Shown here piece after piece: positions 33,342 through 42,687 of a stretch of 64,000 nt of DNA (within the stretch, counting starts at the first letter, position 1; each line of letters begins with the position of its first letter). The translations under genes and the position numbers were made by a program. This DNA comes from Bacteroidia bacterium (GTDB lineage Bacteria; Bacteroidota; Bacteroidia; Flavobacteriales; Flavobacteriaceae): the NCBI GenBank assembly GCA_030430385.1, contig JAUIFO010000001.1, positions 372,001 through 436,000 of the forward strand, in the 5' to 3' direction. A model generated the notes under the pieces. It made no database searches and had not been told where the DNA came from. It saw only the letters and a list, made by a program, of their open reading frames with translations.

Positions 33342-35768
33342 ATGTCATTTTCTATTAAAAAAGTACTTCCTCATTTATTTATTTTAGTTGGTTTTGTAGT
33401 CATATCTCTGGCTTATTTTAGTCCTGTGCTTCAAGGCAAAAAAATATTCCAAAGTGATATTGTTCACTATACAGGAATGGCGAAACAGCAAAACGATTTT
33501 AAACAAAAAACAGGAAAAGAAACCTACTGGACGAATAGTGCTTTTGGAGGTATGCCAACATATCAACTAGGAGCTAAATATCCTCACAATTACATAAAAA
33601 AATTAGATTTAACCATTCGCTTTTTACCAAGACCAGCAGATTATCTATTTATTTATCTTTTAGGGTTTTACGTCTTTTTACTTGCTCTAAAAGTTGAATA
33701 TCGATTAGCAGCACTTGGCGCACTTGCTTTTGGCTTTTCAACTTACCTAATTATTATTCTTGGTGTTGGACATAACAGTAAAGCGCATGCTATTGCATAC
33801 ATGCCTTTGGTACTTAGTGGTATCGTGCTTACATTCCGACAGAAGTATATAGTTGGTTTTTTGTTGACTACTGTCGCACTTGGATTAGAGATTTGTGCGA
33901 ATCATTTTCAAATGACGTATTATTTGCTACTGCTCGTTATCGTTTTAGGAATAGCTTATTTGGTTGATGCTTACAGAAAACAGCTATTACCTCATTTTTT
34001 TAAGGCTGTTGGTATACTCTCAATTGCGGCAATCTTATCGGTCGCTTTAAATGCTACCAATGTTTTAGCAACTCAAGAATACGTAAAGGAAAGCACTCGA
34101 GGGAAAAGTGAATTAACCATCAATCCCGATGGTTCTGAAAAAGAGATTACATCAGGCTTAAGTAAAGATTATATTACAGAATATAGTTACGGACTTTTAG
34201 AAACGTTCAATTTGTACATTCCTCGATTTTTAGGAGGTGGAAGTGGAGAAGATGTTGGTAAAGACTCAGCATCCTATCAATTTTATACCAATATTGGCGC
34301 AAGTCCTGTTGAAGCGCTTAATGAAGTTAAAAACACACCTACGTATTGGGGAGATCAAACTATTGTTGAAGCACCTGCTTATGTTGGAGCAGTGGTTTTG
34401 TTCTTGTTTGTATTTGCGTTGTTTTTAGTGAAAGGTCGTTTAAAATGGTGGCTGGTTAGTGGCACAGTGTTGTCATTACTATTGTCCTATGGTAAGAATT
34501 TATCGTTCTTAACTGACTTTTTTATTGATTACGTGCCGCTTTATAACAAATTTAGAGCAGTAAGTTCTATTCAAGTGATTTTAGAACTGTGTATTCCTGT
34601 TTTGGCGATTTTCGGACTTGTGAGATTATTCAATCAGTTTGAAAATGAAGCTGCAAAAACAAAGGCCTTGAAATGGTCTACAATTATTGCTGGAGGATTG
34701 GCTTTAGGTTTTTTAGTGTTTAAAGGATCGTTTGATTTTGTTGGTGTAAATGATGGCTATTACAGACAAGTCTATGGTCAGTTTGGTGAAGCTTTTGTTG
34801 ATGCTTTACGTGAAGATCGAAAGATGTTCTTTACACAAGACACCTTGCGAACCCTTGTATTGGTCTTACTTTCCGCAGGAACGATTTTTATGTTTTTACG
34901 GAAAAAGATTTCAGAAAATATAGTCATTGTTATTTTCGCTGGATTAATTCTATTTGATCTCGTAGGTGTGGATAGACGATACGTAAATTCTGAAAATTTT
35001 GCGGCTTCAATTAAAGTGGATAAGCCTTACAAAGCCAATTTAGCAGACAAAGAAATTGCAAAAGATAAAGGCCATTTTAGAGTTTGGGATATTTCAGATG
35101 AAGGAAGCAGAGCTCCAGCTAAAGCAGCGTATTTTCATAATTCTTTAAATGGATATCATGCTGCCAAATTGAAACGCTTTGATGAAATTTATGATTTTCA
35201 TATCGCGAAGAATAATATGAATGTCTTGAATATGCTCAACACAAAGTATATTATTGCTGAAGAAGAAGGTCAAGTCTTTCCATATACCAATGACGATGCT
35301 AATGGTAATGCTTGGTTTGTAAAGCGAATTGAACAATTGGAGTCTGCTAATGCAGAAATTAGGGCATTAGATAGTTTAAATACTAAGGAAAAAGCCGTTA
35401 CAACGTCTGCAACTTTAAATTCAAAGCAATACCAAGTAGATTCACTTGCTAACATTACGTTAAAGTCGTTTAAACCTAACTATTTAGCATATCAATCTTC
35501 TAATACTAATGATGGCTTTGCTGTCTTTTCTGAAATGTATTATGGTAATGGTTGGAAGGCTACAATAGATGGTAAGGAAGTTCCTATTGAACGTGTTAAT
35601 TATACGCTTCGAGGCTTAGAAATTTCTGCAGGTAACCATGAAATTATTTTTGAGTTTGATCCTGAAGTTGTAAAAACAGGAAGTTCAATTACTTTGGCGA
35701 GTTCTTTAATTTTTGGTCTATTGTTAGTGTTAGGGATATTCTATAATTTTAAGAAGAAAGATATTTGA
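33342..35768 (+). CDS. YfhO family membrane protein
   Basis: 808-residue polytopic inner-membrane protein with about twelve hydrophobic segments up to residue 550, a soluble domain (about 560-770), and a final helix. Characteristic stretches include GGMPTYQLG near the N-terminus and NGWKATIDGKEVPIERVNY in the soluble part. YfhO proteins in Firmicutes are GT-C type glycosyltransferases for lipoteichoic acid or wall glycosylation, so an envelope sugar-transfer role is likely. It is followed by a glycosyltransferase and a flippase on the same strand, which supports that role. Confidence 0.9.
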   Translation: MSFSIKKVLPHLFILVGFVVISLAYFSPVLQGKKIFQSDIVHYTGMAKQQNDFKQKTGKETYWTNSAFGGMPTYQLGAKYPHNYIKKLDLTIRFLPRPADYLFIYLLGFYVFLLALKVEYRLAALGALAFGFSTYLIIILGVGHNSKAHAIAYMPLVLSGIVLTFRQKYIVGFLLTTVALGLEICANHFQMTYYLLLLVIVLGIAYLVDAYRKQLLPHFFKAVGILSIAAILSVALNATNVLATQEYVKESTRGKSELTINPDGSEKEITSGLSKDYITEYSYGLLETFNLYIPRFLGGGSGEDVGKDSASYQFYTNIGASPVEALNEVKNTPTYWGDQTIVEAPAYVGAVVLFLFVFALFLVKGRLKWWLVSGTVLSLLLSYGKNLSFLTDFFIDYVPLYNKFRAVSSIQVILELCIPVLAIFGLVRLFNQFENEAAKTKALKWSTIIAGGLALGFLVFKGSFDFVGVNDGYYRQVYGQFGEAFVDALREDRKMFFTQDTLRTLVLVLLSAGTIFMFLRKKISENIVIVIFAGLILFDLVGVDRRYVNSENFAASIKVDKPYKANLADKEIAKDKGHFRVWDISDEGSRAPAKAAYFHNSLNGYHAAKLKRFDEIYDFHIAKNNMNVLNMLNTKYIIAEEEGQVFPYTNDDANGNAWFVKRIEQLESANAEIRALDSLNTKEKAVTTSATLNSKQYQVDSLANITLKSFKPNYLAYQSSNTNDGFAVFSEMYYGNGWKATIDGKEVPIERVNYTLRGLEISAGNHEIIFEFDPEVVKTGSSITLASSLIFGLLLVLGIFYNFKKKDI

Positions 35769-35770
35769 TT

Positions 35771-35828
35771 TCAATCCTGTGAGGACAGGAATCCAAAAGA
35801 AATAGATTCTTGCTTTAGTAGGAATGAC
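35771..35828. repeat. Intergenic inverted-repeat element (GTCATTCC type)
   Basis: The left arm (35771-35794) and the reverse complement of the right arm (35805-35828) are related, the latter reading GTCATTCCTACTAAAGCAAG. The left arm has its own small hairpin (CCTGT-GAG-GACAGG). The element fills almost the whole gap between yfhO and the glycosyltransferase and ends 4 bases before its start codon. Similar short repeats are scattered in many bacterial chromosomes. Confidence 0.6.
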
Positions 35829-35832
35829 GTAA

Positions 35833-37119
35833 ATGAGTAAAAAAGTTTTAATTATTTGCTATTATTGGCCACCTGCAGGAGGTCCTGGTGTACAACGATG
35901 GTTGAAGTTTGTAACCTATTTACCTCAGTTTGGTGTTGAGCCTATTGTTTATTGTCCAGACAATCCCAACTATCCAATTGTTGATGCTTCACTCGTTAAT
36001 GAAATTCCTGAAAATATTACCATCTTAAAACAACCAATTAGCGAACCATATCGTTTCGCAAAAGTACTTTCTAAATCCAATACGCAATCCATCAGCTCTG
36101 GTGTTATTCCAAAAGCTAAAAAACAATCTGTAATTCAAAGAATCTTACTTTACATTCGTGGGAACTTTTTTATTCCAGATGCCAGAAAAGCTTGGGTAAA
36201 ACCTTCAGTGGCTTACCTTTCAAAGTATATTTCAGAAAACAACATCGATACGATCATCACAACTGGACCACCTCATAGTTTACATTTGATAGGTTTGGCT
36301 TTGAAAGCGAAGTGTAAGGTGACATGGTTTGCCGATTTTAGAGATCCTTGGACAACCATTGGATATCATAAAGCGCTGAAGCTTTCAAAATCATCAAGAG
36401 ATAAACATTTAGCACTTGAAGCTGAGGTTTTAAACACTGCAGATCATATTGTTGTGACCAGTAAGAATACAAAAATGGAATTTGAAGCCAAAACGTCAAA
36501 ACCAATTTCAGTCATTACTAATGGTTATGATGTGCAACCAATTAACACACCAAAGAAGGATCATAAATTTACATTGTCACATATTGGGTCGTTACTTTCA
36601 GATAGAAACCCGAAGGCTTTGTGGAGCGCAATTTGCGAATTAATTTTAGAAAACAATTCTTTTGCTAATGCCTTTCAATTGAATTTGATTGGTGTGGTTA
36701 GTCATGAGATCTTGAATACCATTGATGAATACGGACTTTCAAAATATGTAAACACTGTTGGTTATGTTAGCCACGAAGACGCCATAAAAGCGCAAAGACA
36801 ATCGCAAGTATTGCTACTTGTTGAGATTGATTCCGAAGCTACTAAAGTGATCATTCCTGGAAAATTATTTGAGTATTTGGTATCAAAAACACCAATAATA
36901 GCGATAGGTCCGAAAGATTCTGATGTAGAGAATATTATAGCTTCAACAAACACAGGACGCTATTTTTACTATAATCAGAAGGAGGCTATCAAATCTCAGA
37001 TTTTATCGTATTTTGAAGCCTATAAAAACAATACCTTACAAGTGAATGCCGTTGGATTAGAACAATATTCTAGAAAATCGCTCACAGCATCGCTTTCAAA
37101 ATTGGTATTAGATGCATAG
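35833..37119 (+). CDS. Glycosyltransferase, GT-B fold (family 4-like)
   Basis: 428 residues. The N-terminus (CYYWPPAGGPGVQRWLKF) is typical of flavobacterial GT4-like enzymes that bind an acceptor in the first Rossmann domain. The second domain holds LSHIGSLLSDRNPKALW and the donor-binding region (SQVLLLVEIDSEATKVIIPGK-LFEYLVSKTPIIAIG). It transfers a sugar to a lipid-linked or polysaccharide acceptor at the cytoplasmic face; donor and acceptor are unknown. It is flanked by yfhO and a flippase gene (18 bases downstream). Confidence 0.9.
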   Translation: MSKKVLIICYYWPPAGGPGVQRWLKFVTYLPQFGVEPIVYCPDNPNYPIVDASLVNEIPENITILKQPISEPYRFAKVLSKSNTQSISSGVIPKAKKQSVIQRILLYIRGNFFIPDARKAWVKPSVAYLSKYISENNIDTIITTGPPHSLHLIGLALKAKCKVTWFADFRDPWTTIGYHKALKLSKSSRDKHLALEAEVLNTADHIVVTSKNTKMEFEAKTSKPISVITNGYDVQPINTPKKDHKFTLSHIGSLLSDRNPKALWSAICELILENNSFANAFQLNLIGVVSHEILNTIDEYGLSKYVNTVGYVSHEDAIKAQRQSQVLLLVEIDSEATKVIIPGKLFEYLVSKTPIIAIGPKDSDVENIIASTNTGRYFYYNQKEAIKSQILSYFEAYKNNTLQVNAVGLEQYSRKSLTASLSKLVLDA

Positions 37120-37137
37120 CCTAACTTAAGGTTTACC

Positions 37138-38595
37138 ATGGGAATAGTTGTTAAACAATCATTTAGAAATACCATAACAACGTATTTGGGTTTCGGACTA
37201 GGTGCAATCAACACCTTGTTTCTTTATACCGAATTTATGAGTGATGCGTATTATGGATTGGTTGCTTACATACTCTCAACTGCTAATATCATGATGCCTT
37301 TAATGGCATTTGGAGTTCATAACACCATCATTAAATTCTACTCGTCTTTTAAAACTAAAAACACACTAAATAGTTTTATGACTTTAATGTTGTTTTTACC
37401 ATTGGTGCTTACGATACCAATTGCTCTCGTAGGATATTTTGGTTACGAAACAATTGCATTATGGTTAACTCAAAAAAACGCTATTGTTGGTGATTACCTA
37501 TGGCATATTTTCTTTACTGCTTTAGCTATGGCTTATTTTGAAGTCTTTTTTGCTTGGGTAAAAGTGCAAATGCAAACCGTTTTTGGAAATTTCATGAAAG
37601 AAGTCTTTCATCGTGTAGGAACAATGCTGCTTTTATTTGCGTTATTTTTTAATGGGATAACGATTCTTCAATTTTTCACAGGATTAGTACTTGTTTATGT
37701 AATACGAATGGTAATGATGTTATTGTATGCGTTTTATGTAAGACTGCCTGTATTTAGGTTTGATAAGATCGAAAAGCTAAGCGCCATTGTTAAATATTCT
37801 AGCCTTATTATTGTTGCTGGTTCTGTAGCTACAATGATTTTAGATATTGATAAGTTTATGCTGAACAATTACATGTCTATTGAAAAAGTAGCTTATTACA
37901 GTGTAGCTGTTTTTATCGCTACAGTGATAGCAGTGCCTCAGCGCGCGATGCATCAAATTATGATGCCTTTAACCGCAAAATTCATCAACGATAATAATAA
38001 AGAAGAACTCTACGATCTATACCGAAGGAGTTCCTTAACTTTGTTTGTTGTTAGTGGTTTTATTTTTTTGTTGATCGTCTTAAACATTAACGAACTATAC
38101 GCCATTATCCCTGAAGAATTTTCAGGCGGATTGATTGTGGTTTTTCTTGTGAGCATTGCCAAGCTTTATGACAATTTACTTGGAAATAATAATGCCATTT
38201 TATTTAATAGTGATTATTACAGAATGGTTTTAGTGTTTGGAGTTGTTCTTGCTGTAAATGCAGTGCTTCTCAATATAATCTTAATTCCTATCTATGGTAT
38301 AAATGGTTCTGCTTTGGCTACAATGTTAGCGGTTTTAATATATAACACCATTAAGGTCATATTCGTTAAACAGAAATTTAAGATGTTGCCATTTACAACA
38401 GATACGCTAAAAATAGTTGTCGTATTGGTGCTGTGTGTGCTTTTGTTTTACTTTTGGGATTTTCAGTTTAATCCTTATGTCAATATCCTTCTGAAGTCGC
38501 TTTGTGTTGGAGTCGTGTATGCTATTGTTATTCTGAAGCTAAATGTCTCTGAAGATATTTCAGAAATGCTAAAAAAATACACTGGAATCAAATAA
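37138..38595 (+). CDS. Polysaccharide (O-unit) flippase, Wzx/MATE-like
   Basis: 485-residue protein with twelve to fourteen membrane helices throughout and short loops, as in the Wzx branch of the MOP superfamily. Conserved-looking charged spots in helices include KYSSLIIVAGSVATMILDIDKFML and the polysaccharide-synthesis C-terminal part near 340-440. It would flip lipid-linked oligosaccharides across the inner membrane. Last gene of the DUF4834 - yfhO - glycosyltransferase - flippase run. Confidence 0.9.
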   Translation: MGIVVKQSFRNTITTYLGFGLGAINTLFLYTEFMSDAYYGLVAYILSTANIMMPLMAFGVHNTIIKFYSSFKTKNTLNSFMTLMLFLPLVLTIPIALVGYFGYETIALWLTQKNAIVGDYLWHIFFTALAMAYFEVFFAWVKVQMQTVFGNFMKEVFHRVGTMLLLFALFFNGITILQFFTGLVLVYVIRMVMMLLYAFYVRLPVFRFDKIEKLSAIVKYSSLIIVAGSVATMILDIDKFMLNNYMSIEKVAYYSVAVFIATVIAVPQRAMHQIMMPLTAKFINDNNKEELYDLYRRSSLTLFVVSGFIFLLIVLNINELYAIIPEEFSGGLIVVFLVSIAKLYDNLLGNNNAILFNSDYYRMVLVFGVVLAVNAVLLNIILIPIYGINGSALATMLAVLIYNTIKVIFVKQKFKMLPFTTDTLKIVVVLVLCVLLFYFWDFQFNPYVNILLKSLCVGVVYAIVILKLNVSEDISEMLKKYTGIK

Positions 38596-38617
38596 GGAAA
38601 GTTCTAAAATGGGAAAA

Positions 38618-38652
38618 TCCTATAAGGTGCTTTGAGGCATACGCTTATAGGA
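38618..38652. repeat. Inverted repeat between convergent genes
   Basis: Arms TCCTATAAG / CTTATAGGA (9 bp, 17-base loop) lie between the flippase gene and the convergent Arg/Ser-rich gene. There is no T-run, so it is at best a weak terminator. Confidence 0.35.
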
Positions 38653-38688
38653 AATTCCACTAACCAACCAAAAATTTATTTACGTTTA

Positions 38689-39903
38689 TTATCGTGATCT
38701 TGTGCGTGATGTTCTAGATGTTGCTCTTTTTTTAGATGCGCTAGAACTGTTTCTTTTTACACTGTTATTTGTTCTACTTCTAGTTTGCGTTGTCGCTCTA
38801 GATGTTCTCTGACTACGATTGTTACTAGATATACGAGAATTAGTTGACTTTGGTTTTTTAATAGTCGAATTATTTCTTGTAGATCTTGTGTCTGTTCTAT
38901 TATTAGACACATCAGAATTGCTTCTGGTCACATTTCTGTTAGAATTTGAGATTCTATCATTACTTCTCGAGCTTCTAACTTCAGAACTTCTAGTCGTATT
39001 CTGTCTTGAAGTAACGGCTCTAGTGTTACTTCTCGATGTATTATTAGATGTTGTATTTGCTCTAGAACTTCTACTATTGTCTCTTGAACTCAACGCTCTC
39101 GAATCTGATCTTGTTGATGCTCCTCTAACAGTCGATCTTGTATTTCTGCGAGTATCTGCATTTGCTCTCGAATTAGATCGTGTTGTACTTGTCATTTCGC
39201 TTCTAGGTGTTGCTTCTTGACGGTATCTCGTATTAATACTGCTTCCGCGTCTACCAGTTGTAGCGACACGACCTCTGGTACTCGTGTATCTAACAGGTTG
39301 TCTAAAGTTATCTCTATAAGGTCTGTAATACGTATGTCTTACAGGTGTGTAATATTGTCTGTAAGGTCTGCTATACACCACACAGAAGTTTACTGGAGGA
39401 ACGACGTAAAAGCGATGCCAAGGTCTGTAAACATACACGCGGTTGTAAACGTTAATAAAGCCTGTGTAGTGAGAGAACACTCGGTTTCTGTTGTAGTGTA
39501 CATATAATCCACCTAAACGCGATACTCTTCCAAAGGTATTATAATGAATATTTACATTTCCAATCTGAGTAACACGACCATAGAAGTCGTAAAAAATTGG
39601 TGTGTTTTCAATTTGAACTACTGCTCCAAAATCATCATACTGTACATAAGGATTGTAGTCGTATCCAGAGTTGAAGCTGATAGAAACTCCTGGAGTATTT
39701 ACAGCAACATTTACATTAGGACCATAGTCCTGTATGAAAAAGTCAAACTGACCATCTGGAAATACTGAAAATTCAATACCACCTTCAACAAAAATGAATG
39801 AATTACCATATCCTCTATAAAGTGTATTAGACGAATTGGTTGCTGCAAAAGCGCTTGTTCCTGAAAGGAAAAAGGTCGCTATAAGTATTACTAAATGTTT
39901 CAT
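38689..39903 (-). CDS. Secreted protein with Arg/Ser/Asn-rich low-complexity C-terminal half (404 aa)
   Basis: Signal peptide (MKHLVILIATFFLSGTSAFA), then a globular part with a repeated YD.FGRV..IGNV.IHY pattern (residues about 95-150, e.g. YDFYGRVTQIGNVNIHY). From about residue 180 to the end the chain is a highly basic run of Arg, Ser, Thr and Asn (SNTRAVTSRQN, SSRSNDRIS). The N-terminal half is paralogous to the gene 2 kb to the right. The basic tail could bind nucleic acid or anionic polysaccharide (inference). I chose the ATG before the signal peptide, 17 codons inside the longest frame. No sorting domain is present. Confidence 0.75.
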   Translation of the reverse strand: MKHLVILIATFFLSGTSAFAATNSSNTLYRGYGNSFIFVEGGIEFSVFPDGQFDFFIQDYGPNVNVAVNTPGVSISFNSGYDYNPYVQYDDFGAVVQIENTPIFYDFYGRVTQIGNVNIHYNTFGRVSRLGGLYVHYNRNRVFSHYTGFINVYNRVYVYRPWHRFYVVPPVNFCVVYSRPYRQYYTPVRHTYYRPYRDNFRQPVRYTSTRGRVATTGRRGSSINTRYRQEATPRSEMTSTTRSNSRANADTRRNTRSTVRGASTRSDSRALSSRDNSRSSRANTTSNNTSRSNTRAVTSRQNTTRSSEVRSSRSNDRISNSNRNVTRSNSDVSNNRTDTRSTRNNSTIKKPKSTNSRISSNNRSQRTSRATTQTRSRTNNSVKRNSSSASKKRATSRTSRTRSR

Positions 39904-40091
39904 AATTGTAAGGTTTTTATTGTTACACTTTATATTAAACAATATGCGTGCCAAAAACTCATATAAGAATTTAACAACCTGTAAAACATATAATTAAATT
40001 CTACTTTTAAAGATTTTTTGATGCGAGTTTGGTTTTTAATTTGTTAAAAACAGTATTTTAGTATTTGTTAACCAACCAATTCAAATATCAG

Positions 40092-40982
40092 ATGAGCACT
40101 ACAATTTCTGAACCACTGGATTTAAGTAGCATTTTTTCGTTTAAGTCTATACTCTTAAAGCTTATAGGTGTCATTTGCGCCGTTGTAGCGATTAAGGGTT
40201 TTATGATTCCAAATCATTTTCTGGATGGTGGTTTGTTAGGGATTTCAATTTTATTGCATGAATTTTATCATATTGCTGTCTGGGTACCTCTATTACTCTT
40301 AAATATTCCCTTTGTTGTTATTGGTTATAAACGAATAGGTAAAAACTTTGCCTTTCATTCGTTATTATCCTTGATATTTTTAGGAATAGCACTTATTTTC
40401 TTACCGATTCCTGAAGTGACCAAGGATCATTTTCTGGTAGCTGCTTTTGGAGGCGTTTTTGTTGGACTCGGAATTGGATTTGTGATTCGTAGTGGAGGTG
40501 TTATTGATGGTTTGGAAATTATCGCAGAGTTCACCAACAAGAAATTTGGTTTGACTACTTCTGAAATCATTATGGCAATTAATACTACTATTTTTTTGAT
40601 TATTGCCATATTCCTTGGACTTGAAAAAGCGATGTATTCTATCTTGACATTTTTTACTGCTGTAAAGGTGTCTGATTATGTGGTGGACGGCTTTGAAAAA
40701 TTAATTTCCTTAACGATTATTTCGCCTAACTCTGAAATAGTAAAATCAATGATTGTCAATGATTTCAATAAAGCTATTACGACCTATAAAGGTGAACGGG
40801 GAAATCTGCCAGGTTCATATGGTGTGAAACACGATTGTGACATTATTGTTGCTGTAGTGACCAGACTGGAGGTTCATAAAATCAAAAAAGCCATTGCTAA
40901 AAAAGATCCAAAAGCATTTATGTTTGTGCAAAATATTAATGAAGTAGGAGGCGGTCTTCTTAGTAAAAAACATGGACATTGA
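40092..40982 (+). CDS. YitT family membrane protein (DUF161 + DUF2179)
   Basis: 296 residues: five membrane helices (about 20-200) form the YitT membrane domain, with GGLLGISILLHEFYH and SGGVIDGLEIIAE as typical segments. The C-terminal cytoplasmic DUF2179 domain (about 205-290) has TTYKGERGNLPG. The transported or sensed molecule is unknown. ATG chosen; a TTG nine codons earlier is also in frame, but it lies in AT-rich, promoter-like sequence (GTATTTG). Its TGA overlaps the ATG of the next gene. Confidence 0.9.
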   Translation: MSTTISEPLDLSSIFSFKSILLKLIGVICAVVAIKGFMIPNHFLDGGLLGISILLHEFYHIAVWVPLLLLNIPFVVIGYKRIGKNFAFHSLLSLIFLGIALIFLPIPEVTKDHFLVAAFGGVFVGLGIGFVIRSGGVIDGLEIIAEFTNKKFGLTTSEIIMAINTTIFLIIAIFLGLEKAMYSILTFFTAVKVSDYVVDGFEKLISLTIISPNSEIVKSMIVNDFNKAITTYKGERGNLPGSYGVKHDCDIIVAVVTRLEVHKIKKAIAKKDPKAFMFVQNINEVGGGLLSKKHGH

Positions 40983-41557
40983 TGCAAGAGCACTTCATAA
41001 ACATAAAAAAACATATTCATTCAGTTCTGTCCTCAAAATTACCAGAATATTTAACTTACCATAGTGTTGAGCACACTAAATACGTACTTGAAAAAGTGAT
41101 TTATATTGCATCAAAAGAAGGGGTTAAAGGTCATGATTTGTTTTTATTAAAAATAGCTGCCTTATATCATGACGTAGGATTTATAAAAACCCATATCGAT
41201 CACGAAAACATAGGGTGCGATATAGCAAGAACGGAATTGCCCAAGTTTGGAATTTCAAAAGATGATATTGAAGTAATTTGTGGTATGATCATGGCTACTA
41301 AAATTCCTCAACAGCCTAAAACCAATTTAGAAGCGATACTAGCTGATGCTGATTTGGAATACTTGGGTACAAAACATTTTAAGACTGTTAGTGAATTACT
41401 GTTTCAGGAGTTAAAACATTACAATCCTAAGCTTACCAGAAATGAATGGAATGCTATTCAAATGAACTTCATAAAAAATCATAATTATCACACGAAGTTC
41501 TGTAAACATTATAAATCTTTCAGAAAACTAAAGCATCTTAAAGAATTACAGAATTAA
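40982..41557 (+). CDS. HD-domain phosphohydrolase (191 aa)
   Basis: Small soluble HD-superfamily metal-dependent phosphohydrolase. The metal ligands are in YHSVEHTKYV, LYHDVGFI and DHENIG, with the later Asp in LADADLEYLG. The substrate may be a nucleotide but cannot be named. The start ATG shares its A with the TGA of the YitT gene (TGATG), so translation is likely coupled. Immediately downstream lies the relic of a nucleotide-cyclase gene. Confidence 0.88.
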   Translation: MQEHFINIKKHIHSVLSSKLPEYLTYHSVEHTKYVLEKVIYIASKEGVKGHDLFLLKIAALYHDVGFIKTHIDHENIGCDIARTELPKFGISKDDIEVICGMIMATKIPQQPKTNLEAILADADLEYLGTKHFKTVSELLFQELKHYNPKLTRNEWNAIQMNFIKNHNYHTKFCKHYKSFRKLKHLKELQN

Positions 41558-41565
41558 TTCTTAGT

Positions 41566-41748
41566 GATATTTGGTGTGATGCGGTAAATACGGCTTCACG
41601 AATAGAAAGTAATGGAAGTGGGTAAGGTCAATATTTCAGAAGCTACTTTTAATTACATGAAAGATGATCTTGATTTGTTTTTGAAAGCAGAGGAAAAGTC
41701 AAAACCAAAGGTAATGGCGAGATTGAGATGTTGTATTATATTAGTCTA
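41566..41748 (+). pseudogene. Relic of a class III adenylate/guanylate cyclase C-terminus
   Basis: Three short frames in series translate to the conserved end of a class III cyclase domain. Frame one gives CDAVNTASRIESNGSG then a stop; a shift at 41621 gives GKVNISEATFNYMKDD; a second shift in a T-run near 41680 gives FESRGKVKTKGNGEIEMLYY. In intact enzymes these join as D.VNTASRMES-G.VNIS-F..RG....KG.GE. The rest of the gene is absent from the window. No database search was run; the call rests on the ordered match to the family pattern. Confidence 0.75.
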
Positions 41749-41786
41749 AAAAAAAATCCCAAAGGCTTGGGGAAGCACTTTGGGAT
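41747..41786 (-). terminator. Rho-independent terminator (minus strand)
   Basis: Hairpin ATCCCAAAG / CTTTGGGAT runs into a T-run on the minus strand (plus-strand A-run at 41748-41756), closing the following minus-strand gene. Confidence 0.85.
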
Positions 41787-41826
41787 GATACAAGTTCATG
41801 TTAGTATATATTGGGAATGAACTTTT

Positions 41827-42495
41827 TTATCGGTTACGTTTTTTGCTCTTTTTGATCTCACCGTTTTTTCTATAGTAATAGAAGTCTTCATCATAATTAT
41901 CAATATCATTAAATCCAAAACTCTCATGACCATAGCCAACGCCACACTCTAACGTTGTGTTGTATTGATTTACAAACCCTGAAGTATGTACAATTTGTCC
42001 CCAACGATTGTAGTTTACTCTTAAGCCACCAACTTGTCTTAATAAACCACTTCTACTTTGGTAGCTCATATATACTGAACCAGCACGTTTAATTCTACCA
42101 AATCTGTCATAATTGATAAACACATTACCTATACGTCTCACTTTTCCATTGGCATCGTGCGTAATAATAACACCTCGAGGAGAGCCAAAATTGTTGTAAT
42201 ATGAACGATTTACGGTTCCAGGTGCTCCATACGTCGTATTTACAGAGCTTCTTCTTGTGTTTCGTCTGTAATACACTTGCGATGTAGTGTTGCTGATCTC
42301 TGTATTGAAATCAAAACTTCCATCTGGGAATATTAAAAATTCTACACCACGTTCAATGAACACAATTGGTTCTGCAAAACGATAGCGTGCAGTATTAAAA
42401 TCTTCCCCATTTGAAACAACATATCCTGTTGTTGTAGCTGTTGCTGATGTTAATCCTAGTAACATCAATGCAATAAAAAGTACTTGCTTTTTCAT
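41827..42495 (-). CDS. Secreted paralogue of the Arg/Ser-rich protein, without the basic tail (222 aa)
   Basis: Signal peptide (MKKQVLFIALMLLGLTSATA), then FIERGVEFLIFPDGSFDF, which lines up with FVEGGIEFSVFPDGQFDF of the neighbour. Repeated RIGNVFINYDRFGRIKRAGSV and QVGGLRVNYNRWGQI units follow. The end is short and basic (KKSKKRNR). The leaders are also related: both have a similar AGGTTTTTA stretch just upstream of the ATG and TGCCAAAA further up. The ATG in front of the signal peptide was chosen over one 12 codons upstream. Function unknown; the repeats may form a beta-helix or small barrel (inference). Confidence 0.75.
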   Translation of the reverse strand: MKKQVLFIALMLLGLTSATATTTGYVVSNGEDFNTARYRFAEPIVFIERGVEFLIFPDGSFDFNTEISNTTSQVYYRRNTRRSSVNTTYGAPGTVNRSYYNNFGSPRGVIITHDANGKVRRIGNVFINYDRFGRIKRAGSVYMSYQSRSGLLRQVGGLRVNYNRWGQIVHTSGFVNQYNTTLECGVGYGHESFGFNDIDNYDEDFYYYRKNGEIKKSKKRNR

Positions 42496-42687
42496 AATGT
42501 ATAGGTTTTTAGATTTTACCTTCGTTTTCAACTCGTTTGAAAACTTTTCGGTTTACGCTATATGCTTTAGACAAAACAAGATGTATGCCAAAATTGTAAG
42601 AAGCTGATTGTTAGTTATTTGTGATGTTGTTGAAAAATAACCCTTGATGATTACATAATAATTTCACTATTTTTATGACAGCTTTTA

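Noticed and set aside
38819-39220. 133-codon leucine-rich plus-strand frame
   Set aside because: It is the complement of the Arg/Ser-rich low-complexity coding region; the leucine/valine-rich product is an artefact.
40065-40091. TTG start nine codons before the YitT gene
   Set aside because: The stretch is AT-rich, promoter-like and adds a non-conserved N-terminus; the ATG at 40092 fits the family.
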